A stretch of DNA of 64,000 nt, taken from NCBI GenBank assembly GCA_037043235.1, contig JAWRVZ010000079.1, positions 2,952,001-3,016,000 on the forward strand, written 5' to 3'. Positions within the stretch are counted from its first letter, which is position 1; the number at the start of each line of letters is the position of its first letter. This document shows, one piece after another, positions 1-10,674 of this stretch. This DNA is from Rhodeus uyekii (taxonomy: Eukaryota; Chordata; Actinopteri; Cypriniformes; Acheilognathidae). Both the position numbers and the translations under genes were made by a program. The notes beneath the pieces were generated by a model, which was not told the origin of the DNA, made no database searches, and saw only the letters and a list, made by a program, of their open reading frames with translations.

Positions 1-1061
1 GGGTTAGCCCGTAATGTTGAGTGCCTATTAGACATCGTGTCTAGTGTATATTCCTAAATTCAGAAATGCATCTTTACTCTATTTCTGTGCATTCAATGTA
101 TTGACTATCTTTTATTTCGATTATGTAATTGGCACAATACATTTACCTGAATGTTAATAAATTGTTACGTTTGATTTGATTCGGTCTTACTCTGAAATTA
201 TTCATTTCAGTATATTACGCTGCATCTTTTTTTTTACCGCAAATCTGCGTCCAGTGTTAAGTACATACTAGATCTCAGGTTAGATGGAGCATTGGGGCAC
301 ATCAGGTGAGATTCTAGATTTCTTATTAACTGCTCGACTTTAAGTTATTATGCAGTCGCACAAATAAAGGCAGGCGCCATATAAAACAACTATTGAGATA
401 ATACCAAGCAGTGGGGCGGCATTATCTCAATTAATAACTATAGGGTGCTAGGTAAACAAACTATTATAATAATGCCGCGCCAATGCTAGCTAAGAAGAAT
501 GCCCTCTTTATAATGGCTGAAGCCGTCGATCACACTTGCCAAAACTCCCATTATAATTAATGAAAATGTTACACTGCACAATGAACCATCTGCTGTATTT
601 ACATCATGTTTGCATTGTTATTTATAGCACATGAATCATGTTCCCGTGATGAGACCCCTGCAATGCTCATTGATACAACTTTTCATGTGATGGGAATAGA
701 TCTAAATATAATGCTATTATAATCAACACTTTTCATGAATCGTTAAACTTAACAGCTGTAATAGTAAAAACTATTGGAGAGAGATCCACATGTAATACTC
801 ACCTAGATGTTAGCCAGTCACACCAGTGGGTGTTTCCACTGAAGTCTCAACAGACACGGCCCTTCAAACAGAGCATTCAGATCAGGATAGAAAAAATGCC
901 TTTCAAAAATTATAAAACCAAATTATCCAAAATCTAAATTATATCCATTTTGGATGTAAAATTATATTAAGATTATAAGTGCACCTCAGGAAATAAAAAA
1001 ACTAAAAATGCTGGTAACTTTTAAAGGTAAAGTAGTGCTCATGCAATCTGGAATCATTTAA
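1..1061. other. Unclassified AT-rich left flank, no gene seen
   Basis: This stretch does not share sequence with the array to its right. I find no reading frame of useful length, no tRNA or rRNA signature and no recognisable protein family. It contains a pyrimidine run near 228-236 and a cluster of inverted repeats at 393-478. It could contain old transposon debris, but I cannot name any. Confidence 0.6.
393..478. repeat. Competing inverted repeats in left flank
   Basis: TTGAGATAAT (393-402) is exactly complementary to ATTATCTCAA (421-430) across an 18-nt loop. The overlapping GCGGCATTAT (416-425) is exactly complementary to ATAATGCCGC (469-478). The two pairings share bases 421-425, so they are mutually exclusive. 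This may be the core of a folded MITE-like fragment, but no flanking target duplication was identified. Confidence 0.5.
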
Positions 1062-1081
1062 TACACTCACCTAAAGGATTA
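1062..1081 (+). repeat. Left terminal inverted repeat of the Tc1-like relic
   Basis: Reads TACACTCACCTAAAGGATTA. It matches the complement of 1891-1910 at 19 of 20 positions; the mismatch is C against T at position 10. Confidence 0.88.
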
Positions 1082-1212
1082 GTAGAAACACCTGTTCAAT
1101 TTCTCATCAATGCAATTATCTAATAAACCAATCACATGGCAGTTGCTTCAATGCATTTTAGGGGTGTAGTCCTGGTCAAGACAATCTCCTGAACTCCAAA
1201 TTGAATGTCAGA

Positions 1213-1850
1213 ATGGGAAAGAAAGGTGATTTAAGCAATTTTGTGTGGCATGATTGTTGGTGCTGTTTAGTATCTCACAATCTGCTCACTTACTGGGATT
1301 TTCACGCACGATCATTTCTAGGGTTTACAAAGACTGTTGTGAAAAGGGAAAAACATCCGGTATGCGGCAGTCCTGTGGGCGAGAATGCTTTGTTGATGCT
1401 AGAGGTCAGAGAAGAATGGGCCGACTGATTCAAGCTGATAGAAGAGCAACTTTGATTGAAATAACCACTTGTTACAACTGAGGTATGCAGCAAAACATTT
1501 GTGAAGCCACAACATGCACAACCTTGAGGGGGATAGGCTACAACAGCAGAAGACCCCACCGGGTACCACTCATCTCCACTACAAATAGGAAAAAGAGGCT
1601 ACAATTTGCACGAGTTCACCCAAATTGTACAGTTGAAGACTGTAAAAATGTTGCCTGGTCTGATGAGTCTCGATTTCTGTTGAAACATCCAGATGGTAGA
1701 GTCAGAATTTGGCATAAACAGAATGACAACATGGATACATAATGCCTTGTTACCACTGTGCAGTATGGTGGTGGTGGTGTAATGGTGTGGGGATGTTTTC
1801 TTTGCACACTTTTGGCCCCTTACTGTCACGTAGAAGTAAGGCAGTGAAGG
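1213..1850 (+). pseudogene. Tc1-like transposase pseudogene
   Basis: In life this would be a DD34E transposase that binds the terminal repeats and cuts and pastes the element. The ATG at 1213 opens the usual N terminus (MGKKGDLSNF). The frame is then lost around 1240-1254, where small deletions fall in the helix-turn-helix region. The second frame keeps the DNA-binding segment (LLGFSRT, ISRVYKD, GQRRMGRL). A stop at 1479-1481 interrupts it, and the same frame continues with SRRPHRVPL and WSDESRF. The first catalytic aspartate is at 1662-1664. Another stop lies at 1740-1742, followed by the family motif GGGGVMVWG. Beyond about 1826 the remaining catalytic residues (second D and E) are absent, so the gene is dead through stops, a frameshift and a deletion. 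Family identity is firm; no activity is possible from this copy. Confidence 0.9.
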
Positions 1851-1890
1851 CGAAAGATAGTCAAACACAGTATTAGTATGGTGTTCCCAA

Positions 1891-1910
1891 TAATCCTTTA
1901 AGTGAGTGTA
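1891..1910 (+). repeat. Right terminal inverted repeat of the Tc1-like relic
   Basis: Reads TAATCCTTTAAGTGAGTGTA, the complement of the left end with one mismatch. The final TA would be the target-site dinucleotide. Confidence 0.88.
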
Positions 1911-1947
1911 TGTCGGTGCCACTTTAAGCTCACAGAACTGAGAGTAA

Positions 1948-3769
1948 ATATAGCTGCTAGCAGCCATCACGGGGCCAAGTGCAAGGAGGGCATTAAATGT
2001 CATGCCGACATGGCTGGCATCATCAGACCAACGGCAGTAAGAATCTAAACACATTTCAATATGACTTAAGTCTAAATGGCTGAAAAATCAACAATACGGT
2101 CTTTAGTATTTCGATTTAATGGTTTATCACATTCAATCAACAGGCAGCGCTGTAACCAAATTGTAGTGTCAATTCATGTGGTACATTGAGAGTGTGGTGA
2201 CATTGACACATGCAAAGTTTGCTTTCAATTGGGTAAACCATTGCTGACAGAGCACTAAAGTCATGTGTTTGTTAAACATAGCATCTTATAAGAAAAATCG
2301 AAATGGCAGACGCTCAAAATGGCCGATATGGGAAAATTTGGTATCACAGGACTCGGCATGACCCACTGGATCTAAAGAGACCAGTTTCATGATTTTTAGA
2401 CAAAGCGTTCAGGAGTTATAATCAAAAATGTCAGTTTTTTAATATCTCCTGACCACTAGGGGGCAGAGCGCCAAAACTCTGCAGGTAGCCTCAGACCATG
2501 ATTGACATAACACACACCTAGTTTGGTCAGAAAACGCTAATGCGTTGCGGAGATAAAGCCTCAATTTCATTTTTGCGACCATTATGTCGGATTCTTTCGC
2601 GAGTTATTCGTAAACGGTTTGACATATCAACTTTCTTTGGATAACTTTTTGTCCACATTGTCTGGAGATGATGTGGTTTAATTTTGGTGAAAATTGGACA
2701 AACGGTCTGGGAGGAGTTCGAAAAAGTAGGTTTTTAAAGAAAAACAACATGGTGGACAAGAAGTTTGGCCGACTATGACAAATTTGGTATCTGTGTTCTC
2801 GGTTTGACCCAAGGAACGTATAAAGATAATTTGTTTTACCATAGGTTAACGCACTCAAAAGTTATTAGCATATTTGTAAATTTGGTTATAATTTTTGACC
2901 ACAAGGGGGTGCTGGCTCGAAACTTTTTGAGTCGTATCAAGGTTAGGTGCCGAAGACACATATTGAGTTTCGTAACGATACGCCAATATCTTTGTTAAAT
3001 ATAGCAATTTATGACAATATTAAAAATGGCCGACGCTCAAAATGGCCGATATGGGAAAATTTGGTATCACACGACTCGGCATGATGCACTGAATCTAAAG
3101 AGACCAGTTTTATTATTTTTGGCTAAAGCGTTCAGAAGTTATAAGCAAATATTTAACTTTTTCATATCTCCTGACCACTAGGGGGCACAGCGCCAAAACT
3201 CTGCAGGTAGCCTCAGATCATGATTGACATAACACACACCTAGTTTGGTCAGAAAACGCTAATGCGTTGCGGAGATAAAGCCTCAATTTCATTTTTGCGA
3301 CCATTACGTCGGATTCTTTCGCGAGTTATTCGTAAACGGTTTGACATATCAACTTTCTTTGGATAACTTTTTGTCCACATTGTCTGGAGATGATGTGGTT
3401 CAATTTTCGTTGAAATCGGACAAACGGCCTAGGAGGAGTTCGAAAAAGTAGGTTTTTCATAAAATTCAAAATGGCGGGAAAATATTCATGACGGAAAATG
3501 ACGTCATAGGGTGCAATCGAATCGTCTTGAGCCAAGGAATCAGTTGACAAAAGAATTTTGTTTCTAGGACATACGGTTCAAAAGTTATTTACGTAAACGT
3601 GAGTGCAACTTTGGACAGTTGGTGGCGCTATAGAGATTGAGTTAGAGACTTCAATTTTGCTATGGTCAATGATTGGACTGTCCTTTATGAGTGTGCCAAA
3701 TTTTTTTCATTTTCCCGTTTACGGTTCTATGGGCTGCCATAGACTCCCATGGCACAAGAAAAAGAATAA
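1948..3769 (+). repeat. Family-1 long unit, first of the array
   Basis: Full A-B-C structure without a tail. It starts directly after non-array sequence (1911-1947), so 1948 defines the 5' end of the repeat unit. It ends with the CATGGCACAAGAAAAAG variant of the 3' purine tract. Confidence 0.9.
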
Positions 3770-5412
3770 ATATAGCTGCTAGCAGCCATCACGGGGCCAA
3801 GCGCAAGGAGGGCATTAAATGTCATGCCGACATGGCTGGCATCATCAGACCAACGGCAGTAAGAATCTAAAGACATTTCAATATGACTTAAGTCTAAATG
3901 GCTGAAAAATCAACAATACGGTCTTTAGTAATTCGATTTAATGGTTTATCACATTCAACCAACAGGCAGCGCTGTAACCAAATTGTAGTGTCAATTCATG
4001 TGGTACATTGAGAGTGTGGTGACATTGACACATGCAAAGTTTGCTTTCAATTGGGTAAACCATTGCTGACAGAGCACTAAAGTCATGTGTTTGTTAAACA
4101 TAGCATCTTATAAGAAAAATCGAAATGGCAGACGCTCAAAATGGCCGATATGGGAAAATTTGGTATCACAGGACTCGGCATGACCCACTGGATCTAAAGA
4201 GACCAGTTTCATGATTTTTGGCCAAAGGGTTCAGGAGATATAATCAAAAATGTCAGTTTTTTAATATCTCCTGACCACTAGGGGGCAGAGCGCCAAAACT
4301 CTGCAGGTAGCCTCAGACCATGATTGACATAACACACACCTAGTTTGGTCAGAAAACGCTAATGCGTTGCGGAGATAAAGCCTCAATTTCAATTTTGCGT
4401 CGGAGGTTTGGCCGAATATGACATATTTGGTATCTATGGTCTCGGCTTGACCCAATGAACACATTAAGACCATTTGTTTTACAATAGGTTAACGTCAACA
4501 AAAGTTATTAGCATGTTTGTAAATTTTGTTATAACTTTTGACCACAAGGTGGCGCTGCCCCCAAACTTTTTGTGCCGTATAAAGGTTAGGTGCCGAAGAC
4601 ACATATTGAGTTTCGTAACGATACACCAATCCATTTGTTAAATATAGCAATTTATGACAATATTCAAAATGGCCGACGCTCTAAATGGCCGATATGGGAA
4701 AATTTGGTATCGCACGACTCGGCATGATGCACTGAATCTAACGAGACCAGTTTTATGATTTTTGGACAAAGCGTTCAGGAGTTGTAAGGAAAAATGTCAC
4801 TTTTTCATATCTCCTGACCACTAGGGGGCACAGCGCCAAAACTCTGCAGGTAGCCTCAGACCATGATTGACATAACACACACCGAGTTTGGTCAGAAAAC
4901 GCTAATGCGTTGTGGAGATAGAGCCTCAAGTTCATTTTTGCGATCATTACGTCGGATTCTTTCGTGAGTTATTCATAAACGGTTTGACATTTCAACTTTC
5001 TTTGGATAACTTTTTGTCACCATGGTCTGGAGATGATGTGGTTCAATTTTCGTGAAAATCGGACAAACGGCCTAGGAGGAGTTCGAAAAAGTAGGTTTTT
5101 CATAAAATTCAAAATGGCGGGAAAATATTCATGACGGAAAATGACGTCATATGGTGCAATCGAATCGTCTTGAGCCAAGGAATCAGTTGACAAAAGAATT
5201 TTGTTTCTAGGACATACGGTTCAAAAGTTATTAACGTAAACGTGAGTGCAACTTTGGACAGTTGGTGGCGCTATAGAGATTGAGTTAGAGACTTCAATTT
5301 TGGTATGGTCAATGATTGGACTGTCCTTAATGAGTGTGCCAACTTTTTTTCATTTTCCCGTTTACGGTTCTATGGGCTGCCATAGACTCCCATGGCACAA
5401 GAAAAAGAATAA
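3770..5412 (+). repeat. Family-1 long unit with internal deletion
   Basis: 1643 bp. About 180 bp is missing at 4399/4400 inside module B, where TTTTGCG is joined straight to TCGGAGGTTTGGCC. Other long units keep the intervening stretch. Confidence 0.88.
4542..4556 (+). promoter_or_regulatory. CTCF-like motif in module B
   Basis: CCACAAGGTGGCGCT fits the core at 14 of 15 positions. It is present in most long units, but some copies carry GGGGGTGCT, which weakens it. Confidence 0.4.
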
Positions 5413-7230
5413 ATATAGCTGCTAGCAGCCATCACGGGGCCAAGCGCAAGGAGGGCATTAAATGTCATGCCGACATGACTGGCATCATCAGACCAACGGC
5501 AGTAAGAATCTAAAGACATTTCAATATGACTTAAGTCTAAATGGCTGAAAAACCAACAATACGGTCTTTAGCAATTCGATTTAATGGTTTATCGCATTCA
5601 ACCAACAGGCAGCGCTGTAACCAAATTGTAGTGTGTGGTACATTGAGAGTGTGGTGACATTGACACATGCAAAGTTTGCTTTCAATTGGGTAAACCATTG
5701 CTGACAGCACTAAAGTCATGTGTTTGTTAAACATAGCATCTTATAAGAAAAATCGAAATGGCAGATGCTCAAAATGGCCGATATGGGAAAATGTGGTATC
5801 ACAGGACTCGGCATGACCAACTGGATCTAAAGACAGCAGTTTCATGATTTTTAGACAAAGCGTTCAGGAGTTATAATCAAAAATGTCAGTTTTTTAATAT
5901 CTCCTGACCACTAGGGGGCAGAGCGCCAAAACTCTGCAGGTAGCCTCAGACCATGATTGACATAACACACACCTAGTTTGGTCAGAAAAGGCTAATGCAT
6001 TGCGGAGATAAAGCCTCAATTTCAATTTTGCGACCATTACGTCGGATTCTTTCGCGAGTTATTCGTAAACGGTTTGACATATCAACTTTCTTTGGATAAC
6101 TTTTTGTCATGATGGTCTGGAGATGATGTGGTTCAATTTTGGTGAAAATTGGACAAACGGTCTGGGAGGAGTTCGAAAAAGTAGGTTTTTAAAGAAAAAT
6201 AACATGGCAAATCGGAGGTTTGGCCGAATATAACATATTTGGTATCTATGGTCTCGGCTTGACCCAATGAACACATTAAGACCATTTGTTTTACAATAGG
6301 TTAACGTCATCAAAAGTTATTAGCATATTTGTAAATTTGGTTATAACTTTTGACCACAAGGTGGCGCTGCCCCCAAACTTTTTGTGCCGTATCAAGATTA
6401 GGTGCCGAAGACACATATTGAGTTTCGTAACGATACGCCAATCCATTTGTTAAATATAGCAATTTATGACAATATTCAAAATGGCCGACGCTCTAAATGG
6501 CCGATATGGGAAAATTTGGTATCGCACGACTCGGCATGATGCACTGAATCTAACGAGACCAGTTTTATGATTTTTGGCCAAAGGGTTCAGGAGTTGTAAG
6601 GAAAAATGTCACTTTTTCATATCTCCTGACCACTAGGGGGCAGAGCGCCAAAACTCTGCAGGTAGCCTCAAACCATGATTGACATAACACACACCTAGTT
6701 TGGTCAGAAAAGGCTAATGCATTGGGGAGATAAAGCCTCAATTTCATTTTGGCGACTTTTACCTCAGATTCTTTCACGAGTTATTCGTAAACGGTTTGAC
6801 GAATCAACTTTGTTTATATATCGTTTTGTCAACATTGTCAGGAGATGATGTGGTTCAATTTTCGTGAACATCGGACGAACGGCCTAGGAGGAGTTCGACA
6901 AAGTAGGTTTTTCATAAAATTCAAAATGGCGGGAAAATTTTCATGACGGAAAATGACGTCATAGGGTGCAATCGAATCGTCTTGAGCCAAGGAATCAGTG
7001 GACAAAAGAATTTTGTTTCTAGGACATACGGTTCAAAAGTTATTTACGTAAACGTGAGTGCAACTTTGGACAGTTGGTGGCGGTAGAGAGATTGAGTTAG
7101 AGACTTCAATTTTGCTATGGTCAATGATTAGACTCTCCTTTATGAGTGTGCCAACTTTTTTTCATTTTCCCGCTTACGGTTCTATGGGCTGTCATAGACT
7201 TCAATGGCAGAAGAAGAATAATAATAATAA
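5413..7230 (+). repeat. Family-1 long unit, mosaic
   Basis: The first 1.15 kb matches the unit at 60829 with shared private variants (GCTGACAGCACT, AATATAACATATT, CATGACCAACTGG). From about 6580 the sequence switches to the module C type of the neighbouring short units at 7231 and 8340. Confidence 0.88.
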
Positions 7231-8339
7231 ATATAGCTGCTAGCAGCCATCACGGGGCCAAGCGCAAGGAGGGCATTAAATGTCATGCCGACATGGCTGG
7301 CATCATCAGACCAACAGCAGTAAGAATCTAAAGACATTTCAATATGACTTAAGTCTAAATGGCTGAAAAATCAACAATAGGGTCTTTAGTAATTCGATTT
7401 AATGGTTTATCACATTCAACCAACAGGCAGCGCTGTAACCACATTGTAGTGTCAATTCATGTGGTACATTGAGAGTGTGGTGACATTGACACATGCAAAG
7501 TTTGCTTTCAATTGGGTAAACCGTTGCTGACAGAGCACTAAAGTCATGTGTTTGTTAAACATAGAATCTTATAAGAAAAATCGAAATGGCAGACGCTCAA
7601 AATGGCCGATATGGGAAAATTTGGTATCACAGGACTCGGCATGACCCACTGGATCTAAAGAGACCAGTTTCATGATTTTTGGCCAAAGGGTTCAGGAGTT
7701 ATAAGCAAAAAAGTCAGTTTTTTAATATCTCCTGACCACTAGGGGGCAGAGCGCCAAAACTCTGCAGGTAGCCTCAAACCATGATTGACATAACACACAC
7801 CTAGTTTGGTCAGAAAAGGCTAATGCATTGGGGAGATAAAGCCTCAATTTCATTTTGGCGACTTTTACCTCAGATTCTTTCACGAGTTATTCGTAAACGG
7901 TTTGACGAATCAACTTTGTTTATATATCGTTTTGTCAACATTGTCAGGAGATGATGTGGTTCAATTTTCGTGAACATCGGACGAACGGCCTAGGAGGAGT
8001 TCGACAAAGTAGGTTTTTCATAAAATTCAAAATGGCGGGAAAATTTTCATGACGGAAAATGACGTCATAGGGTGCAATCGAATCGTCTTGAGCCAAGGAA
8101 TCAGTGGACAAAAGAATTTTGTTTCTAGGACATACGGTTCAAAAGTTATTTACGTAAACGTGAGTGCAACTTTGGACAGTTGGTGGCGGTAGAGAGATTG
8201 AGTTAGAGACTTCAATTTTGCTATGGTCAATGATTAGACTCTCCTTTATGAGTGTGCCAACTTTTTTTCATTTTCCCGCTTACGGTTCTATGGGCTGTCA
8301 TAGACTTCAATGGCAGAAGAAGAATAATAATAATAATAA
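7231..8339 (+). repeat. Family-1 short unit
   Basis: A-C structure, no tail, ending in a short AAT run. Its module C has the variant GTGGCGGTAGAGAG, shared with 8340's predecessor, 12138 and 52953. Confidence 0.9.
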
Positions 8340-8843
8340 ATATAGCTGCTAGCAGCCATCACGGGGCCAAGCGCAAGGAGGGCATTAAATGTCATGCCGA
8401 CATGGCTGGCATCATCAGACCAACGGCAGTAAGAATCTAAAGACATTTCAATATGACTTAAGTCTAAATGGCTGAAAAATCAACAATACGGTCTTTAGTA
8501 TTTCGATTTAATGGTTTATCACATTCAATCAACAGGCAGCGCTGTAACCAAATTGTAGTGTCAATTCATGTGGTACATTGAGAGTGTGGTGACATTGACA
8601 CATGCAAAGTTTGCTTTCAATTGGGTAAACCATTGCTGACAGAGCACTAAAGTCATGTGTTTGTTAAACATAGCATCTTATAAGAAAAATCGAAATGGCA
8701 GACGCTCAAAATAGCCGATATGGGAAAATTTGGTATCACAGGACTCGGCATGACCCACTGGATCTAAAGAGACCAGTTTCATGATTTTTGGCCAAAGGGT
8801 TCAGAAGTTATAAGCAAAAAAGTCAGTTTTTGATAACTCCTGA

Positions 8844-8858
8844 CCACTAGGGGGCACA
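8844..8858 (+). promoter_or_regulatory. CTCF-like motif, representative copy
   Basis: CCACTAGGGGGCACA fits the published CTCF core CCASYAGRKGGCRSY at 14 of 15 positions. The same site occurs once per short and twice per long unit, always on this strand. Binding is not shown by sequence alone. Confidence 0.45.
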
Positions 8859-9167
8859 GCGCCAAAACTCTGCAGGTAGCCTCAAACCATGATTGACATA
8901 ACACACACCTAGTTTGGTCAGAAAAGGCTAATGCATTGGGGAGATAAAGCCTCAATTTCATTTTGGCGACTTTTACCTCAGATTCTTTCGCGAGTTATTC
9001 GTAAACGGTTTGTCGAATCAACTTTCTTTATATATCGTTATGTCCACATTGTCGGGAGATGATGTGGTTCAATTTTCGTGAACATCGGACGAACGGCCTA
9101 GGAGGAGTTCGACAAAGTAGGTTTTTCATAAAATTCAAAATGGCGGGAAAATTTTCATGACGGAAAA

Positions 9168-9175
9168 TGACGTCA
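9168..9175 (+). promoter_or_regulatory. CRE palindrome, representative copy
   Basis: Perfect TGACGTCA, the CREB/ATF consensus, about 24 bp downstream of ATGGCGGGAAAA, which contains an E2F-like GGCGGGAAA and a YY1-like ATGGCGG. One CRE occurs in almost every family-1 unit. Confidence 0.4.
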
Positions 9176-9283
9176 TAGGGTGCAATCGAATCGTCTTGAG
9201 CCAAGGAATCAGTGGACAAAAGAATTCTGTTTCTAGGACATACGGTGCAAAAGTTATTTACGTAAACGTGAGTGCAACTTTGG

Positions 9284-9298
9284 ACAGTTGGTGGCGCT
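9284..9298 (+). promoter_or_regulatory. Second CTCF-like motif of the unit
   Basis: ACAGTTGGTGGCGCT fits the same core at 13 of 15 positions, about 150 bp from the 3' end of the unit and on the same strand. Confidence 0.35.
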
Positions 9299-9447
9299 AG
9301 AGAGATTGAGTTAGAGACTTCAATTTTGCTATGGTCAATGATTGGACTCTCCTTTATGAGTGTGCCAACTTTTTTTCATTTTCCCGCTTACGGTTCTATG
9401 GGCTGTCATAGACTTCAATGGCAGAAGAAGAATAATAATAATAATAA

Positions 9448-10674
9448 ATATAGCTGCTAGCAGCCATCACGGGGCCAAGCGCAAGGAGGGCATTACATGT
9501 TATGCCGACATGGCTTGCATCATCAGACCAATGGCAGTAAGAATCTAAAGACATTTCAATATGACTTAAGTCTAAATGGCTGAAAAATCAACAATACGGT
9601 CTTTAGTATTTCGATTTAATGGTTTATCACATTCAACCAACAGGCAGCGCTGTAACCAAATTGTAGTGTCAATTCATGTGGTACATTGAGAGTGTGGTGA
9701 CATTGACACATGCAAAGTTTGCTTTCAATTGGGTAAACCGTTGCTGACAGAGCACTAAAGTCATGTGTTTGTTAAACATAGAATCTTATAAGAAAAATCG
9801 AAATGGCAGACGCTCAAAATGGCCGATATGGGAAAATTTGGTATCACAGGACTCGGCATGACCCACTGGATCTAAAGAGACCAGTTTCATGATTTTTGGC
9901 CAAAGGGTTCAGGAGTTATAAGCAAAAAAGTCAGTTTTTTAATATCTCCTGACCACTAGGGGGCAGAGCGCCAAAACTCTGCAGGTAGCCTCAAACCATG
10001 ATTGACATAACACACACCTAGTTTGGTCAGAAAAGACTAATGCATTGCGGAGATAAAGCCTCAGTTTCAATTTGGCGACTTTTACCTCGGATTCTTTCGC
10101 GAGTTATTCGTAAACGGTTTGTCGAATCAACTTTCTTTATATATCGTTTTGTCCACATTGTCGGGAGATGATGTGGTTCAATTTTCGTGAAGATCGGACG
10201 AACGGCCTAGGAGGAGTTCGACAAAGTAGGTTTTTCATAAAATTCAAAATGGCGGGAAAATTTTCATGACGGAAAATGACGTCATAGGGTGCAATCGAAT
10301 CGTCTTGAGCCAAGGAATCAGTGGACAAAAGAATTTTGTTTCTAGGACATACGGTTCAAAAGTTATTTACGTAAACGTGAGTGCAACTTTGGACGGTTGG
10401 TGGCGCTATAGAGATTGAGTTAGAGACTTCAATTTTGCTATGGTCAATGATTGGACTCTCCTTTATGAGTGTGCCAACTTTTTTTCATTTTCCCGCTTAC
10501 GGTTCTATGGGCTGTCATAGACTTCAATGGCAGAAGAAGAATAATAATAATAATAATAATAAGAACCGGAACAAAAACAATAGGTGCCTCCGCACCTTCG
10601 GTGCTTGGCCCCTAATAATAAGAACCGGAACAAAAACAATAGGTGCCTCCGCACCTTCGGTGCTTGGCCCCTAA
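9448..10674 (+). repeat. Family-1 short unit with two tails
   Basis: Carries the private variants GGCATTACATGTTATG and TGGCTTGCATC, also seen at 14460 and 54112. Two hairpin tails follow the microsatellite and the next unit abuts the last CTAA. Confidence 0.92.
10561..10674 (+). repeat. Hairpin tail, two copies (reference)
   Basis: The first copy is 10561-10615 (55 bp). Arms GGTGC (10583-10587), GCACC (10592-10596) and GGTGC (10600-10604) allow two alternative hairpins. GTGCTTGGCCCC (10601-10612) is the 3' inverted repeat. The copy ends in CTAA, 11 nt after the last arm. Confidence 0.9.

Larger units (their letters stand above)
1062..1910 (+). mobile_element. Tc1-like transposon relic, internally deleted
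   Basis: The element is bounded by inverted repeats, TACACTCACCTAAAGGATTA on the left and its complement with one mismatch on the right, each ending in TA as expected for Tc1/mariner insertion into TA. The 849-bp length is well below the roughly 1.5 kb usual for Tc1-like elements. Comparison with the family suggests that most of the C-terminal half of the transposase is missing, with a junction near 1826 that joins mid-gene sequence directly to the 3' end. It lies 37 bp from the first array unit, so it is a separate insertion or the neighbour into which the array was placed. Some similarity between the two ends continues beyond the first 20 bases. Confidence 0.88.
8340..9447 (+). repeat. Family-1 short unit (reference copy)
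   Basis: Palindrome GCTGCTAGCAGC at 8345-8356, subterminal GGGGCCAAGC at 8363-8372, CTCF-like site at 8844-8858, CRE at 9168-9175 and second CTCF-like site at 9284-9298. Ends in AAT repeats without a hairpin tail. Confidence 0.92.

Noticed and set aside
1213..1850. Functional Tc1-like transposase
   Set aside because: It has a frameshift, two in-frame stops and a deletion that removes two of the three catalytic residues.
6565..6777. Minus-strand frame with regularly spaced cysteines (RCVLCQSW, EATCRVLALC)
   Set aside because: The Cys pattern looks like a small zinc finger but lacks a complete ligand set, and it is translated from the CCACTAGGGGGCA/CTGCAGGTAGCC region, which recurs as a non-coding repeat.
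8164..8352. Recurring plus-strand frame beginning QLWTVGG and running into poly-Asn, present in many units
   Set aside because: It begins at GTG, not ATG, its asparagine run is the AAT microsatellite, and it recurs only because the units are nearly identical. It has no recognisable domain or signal.
9028..9219. Recurring minus-strand frame (MSTDSLAQDD start, about 63-74 residues) seen in about 25 units
   Set aside because: Conservation matches that of the surrounding DNA, the frame ends differ between units, and no protein family is recognisable. A synonymous-to-nonsynonymous test on dispersed copies would be decisive, but nothing here suggests coding.
10561..10674. Hairpin tail as a transcription terminator or tRNA-like fragment
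   Set aside because: There is no U-tract, and no A- or B-box promoter or cloverleaf. Its position at unit ends and its covariation with the 5' end fit a transposon terminus better.
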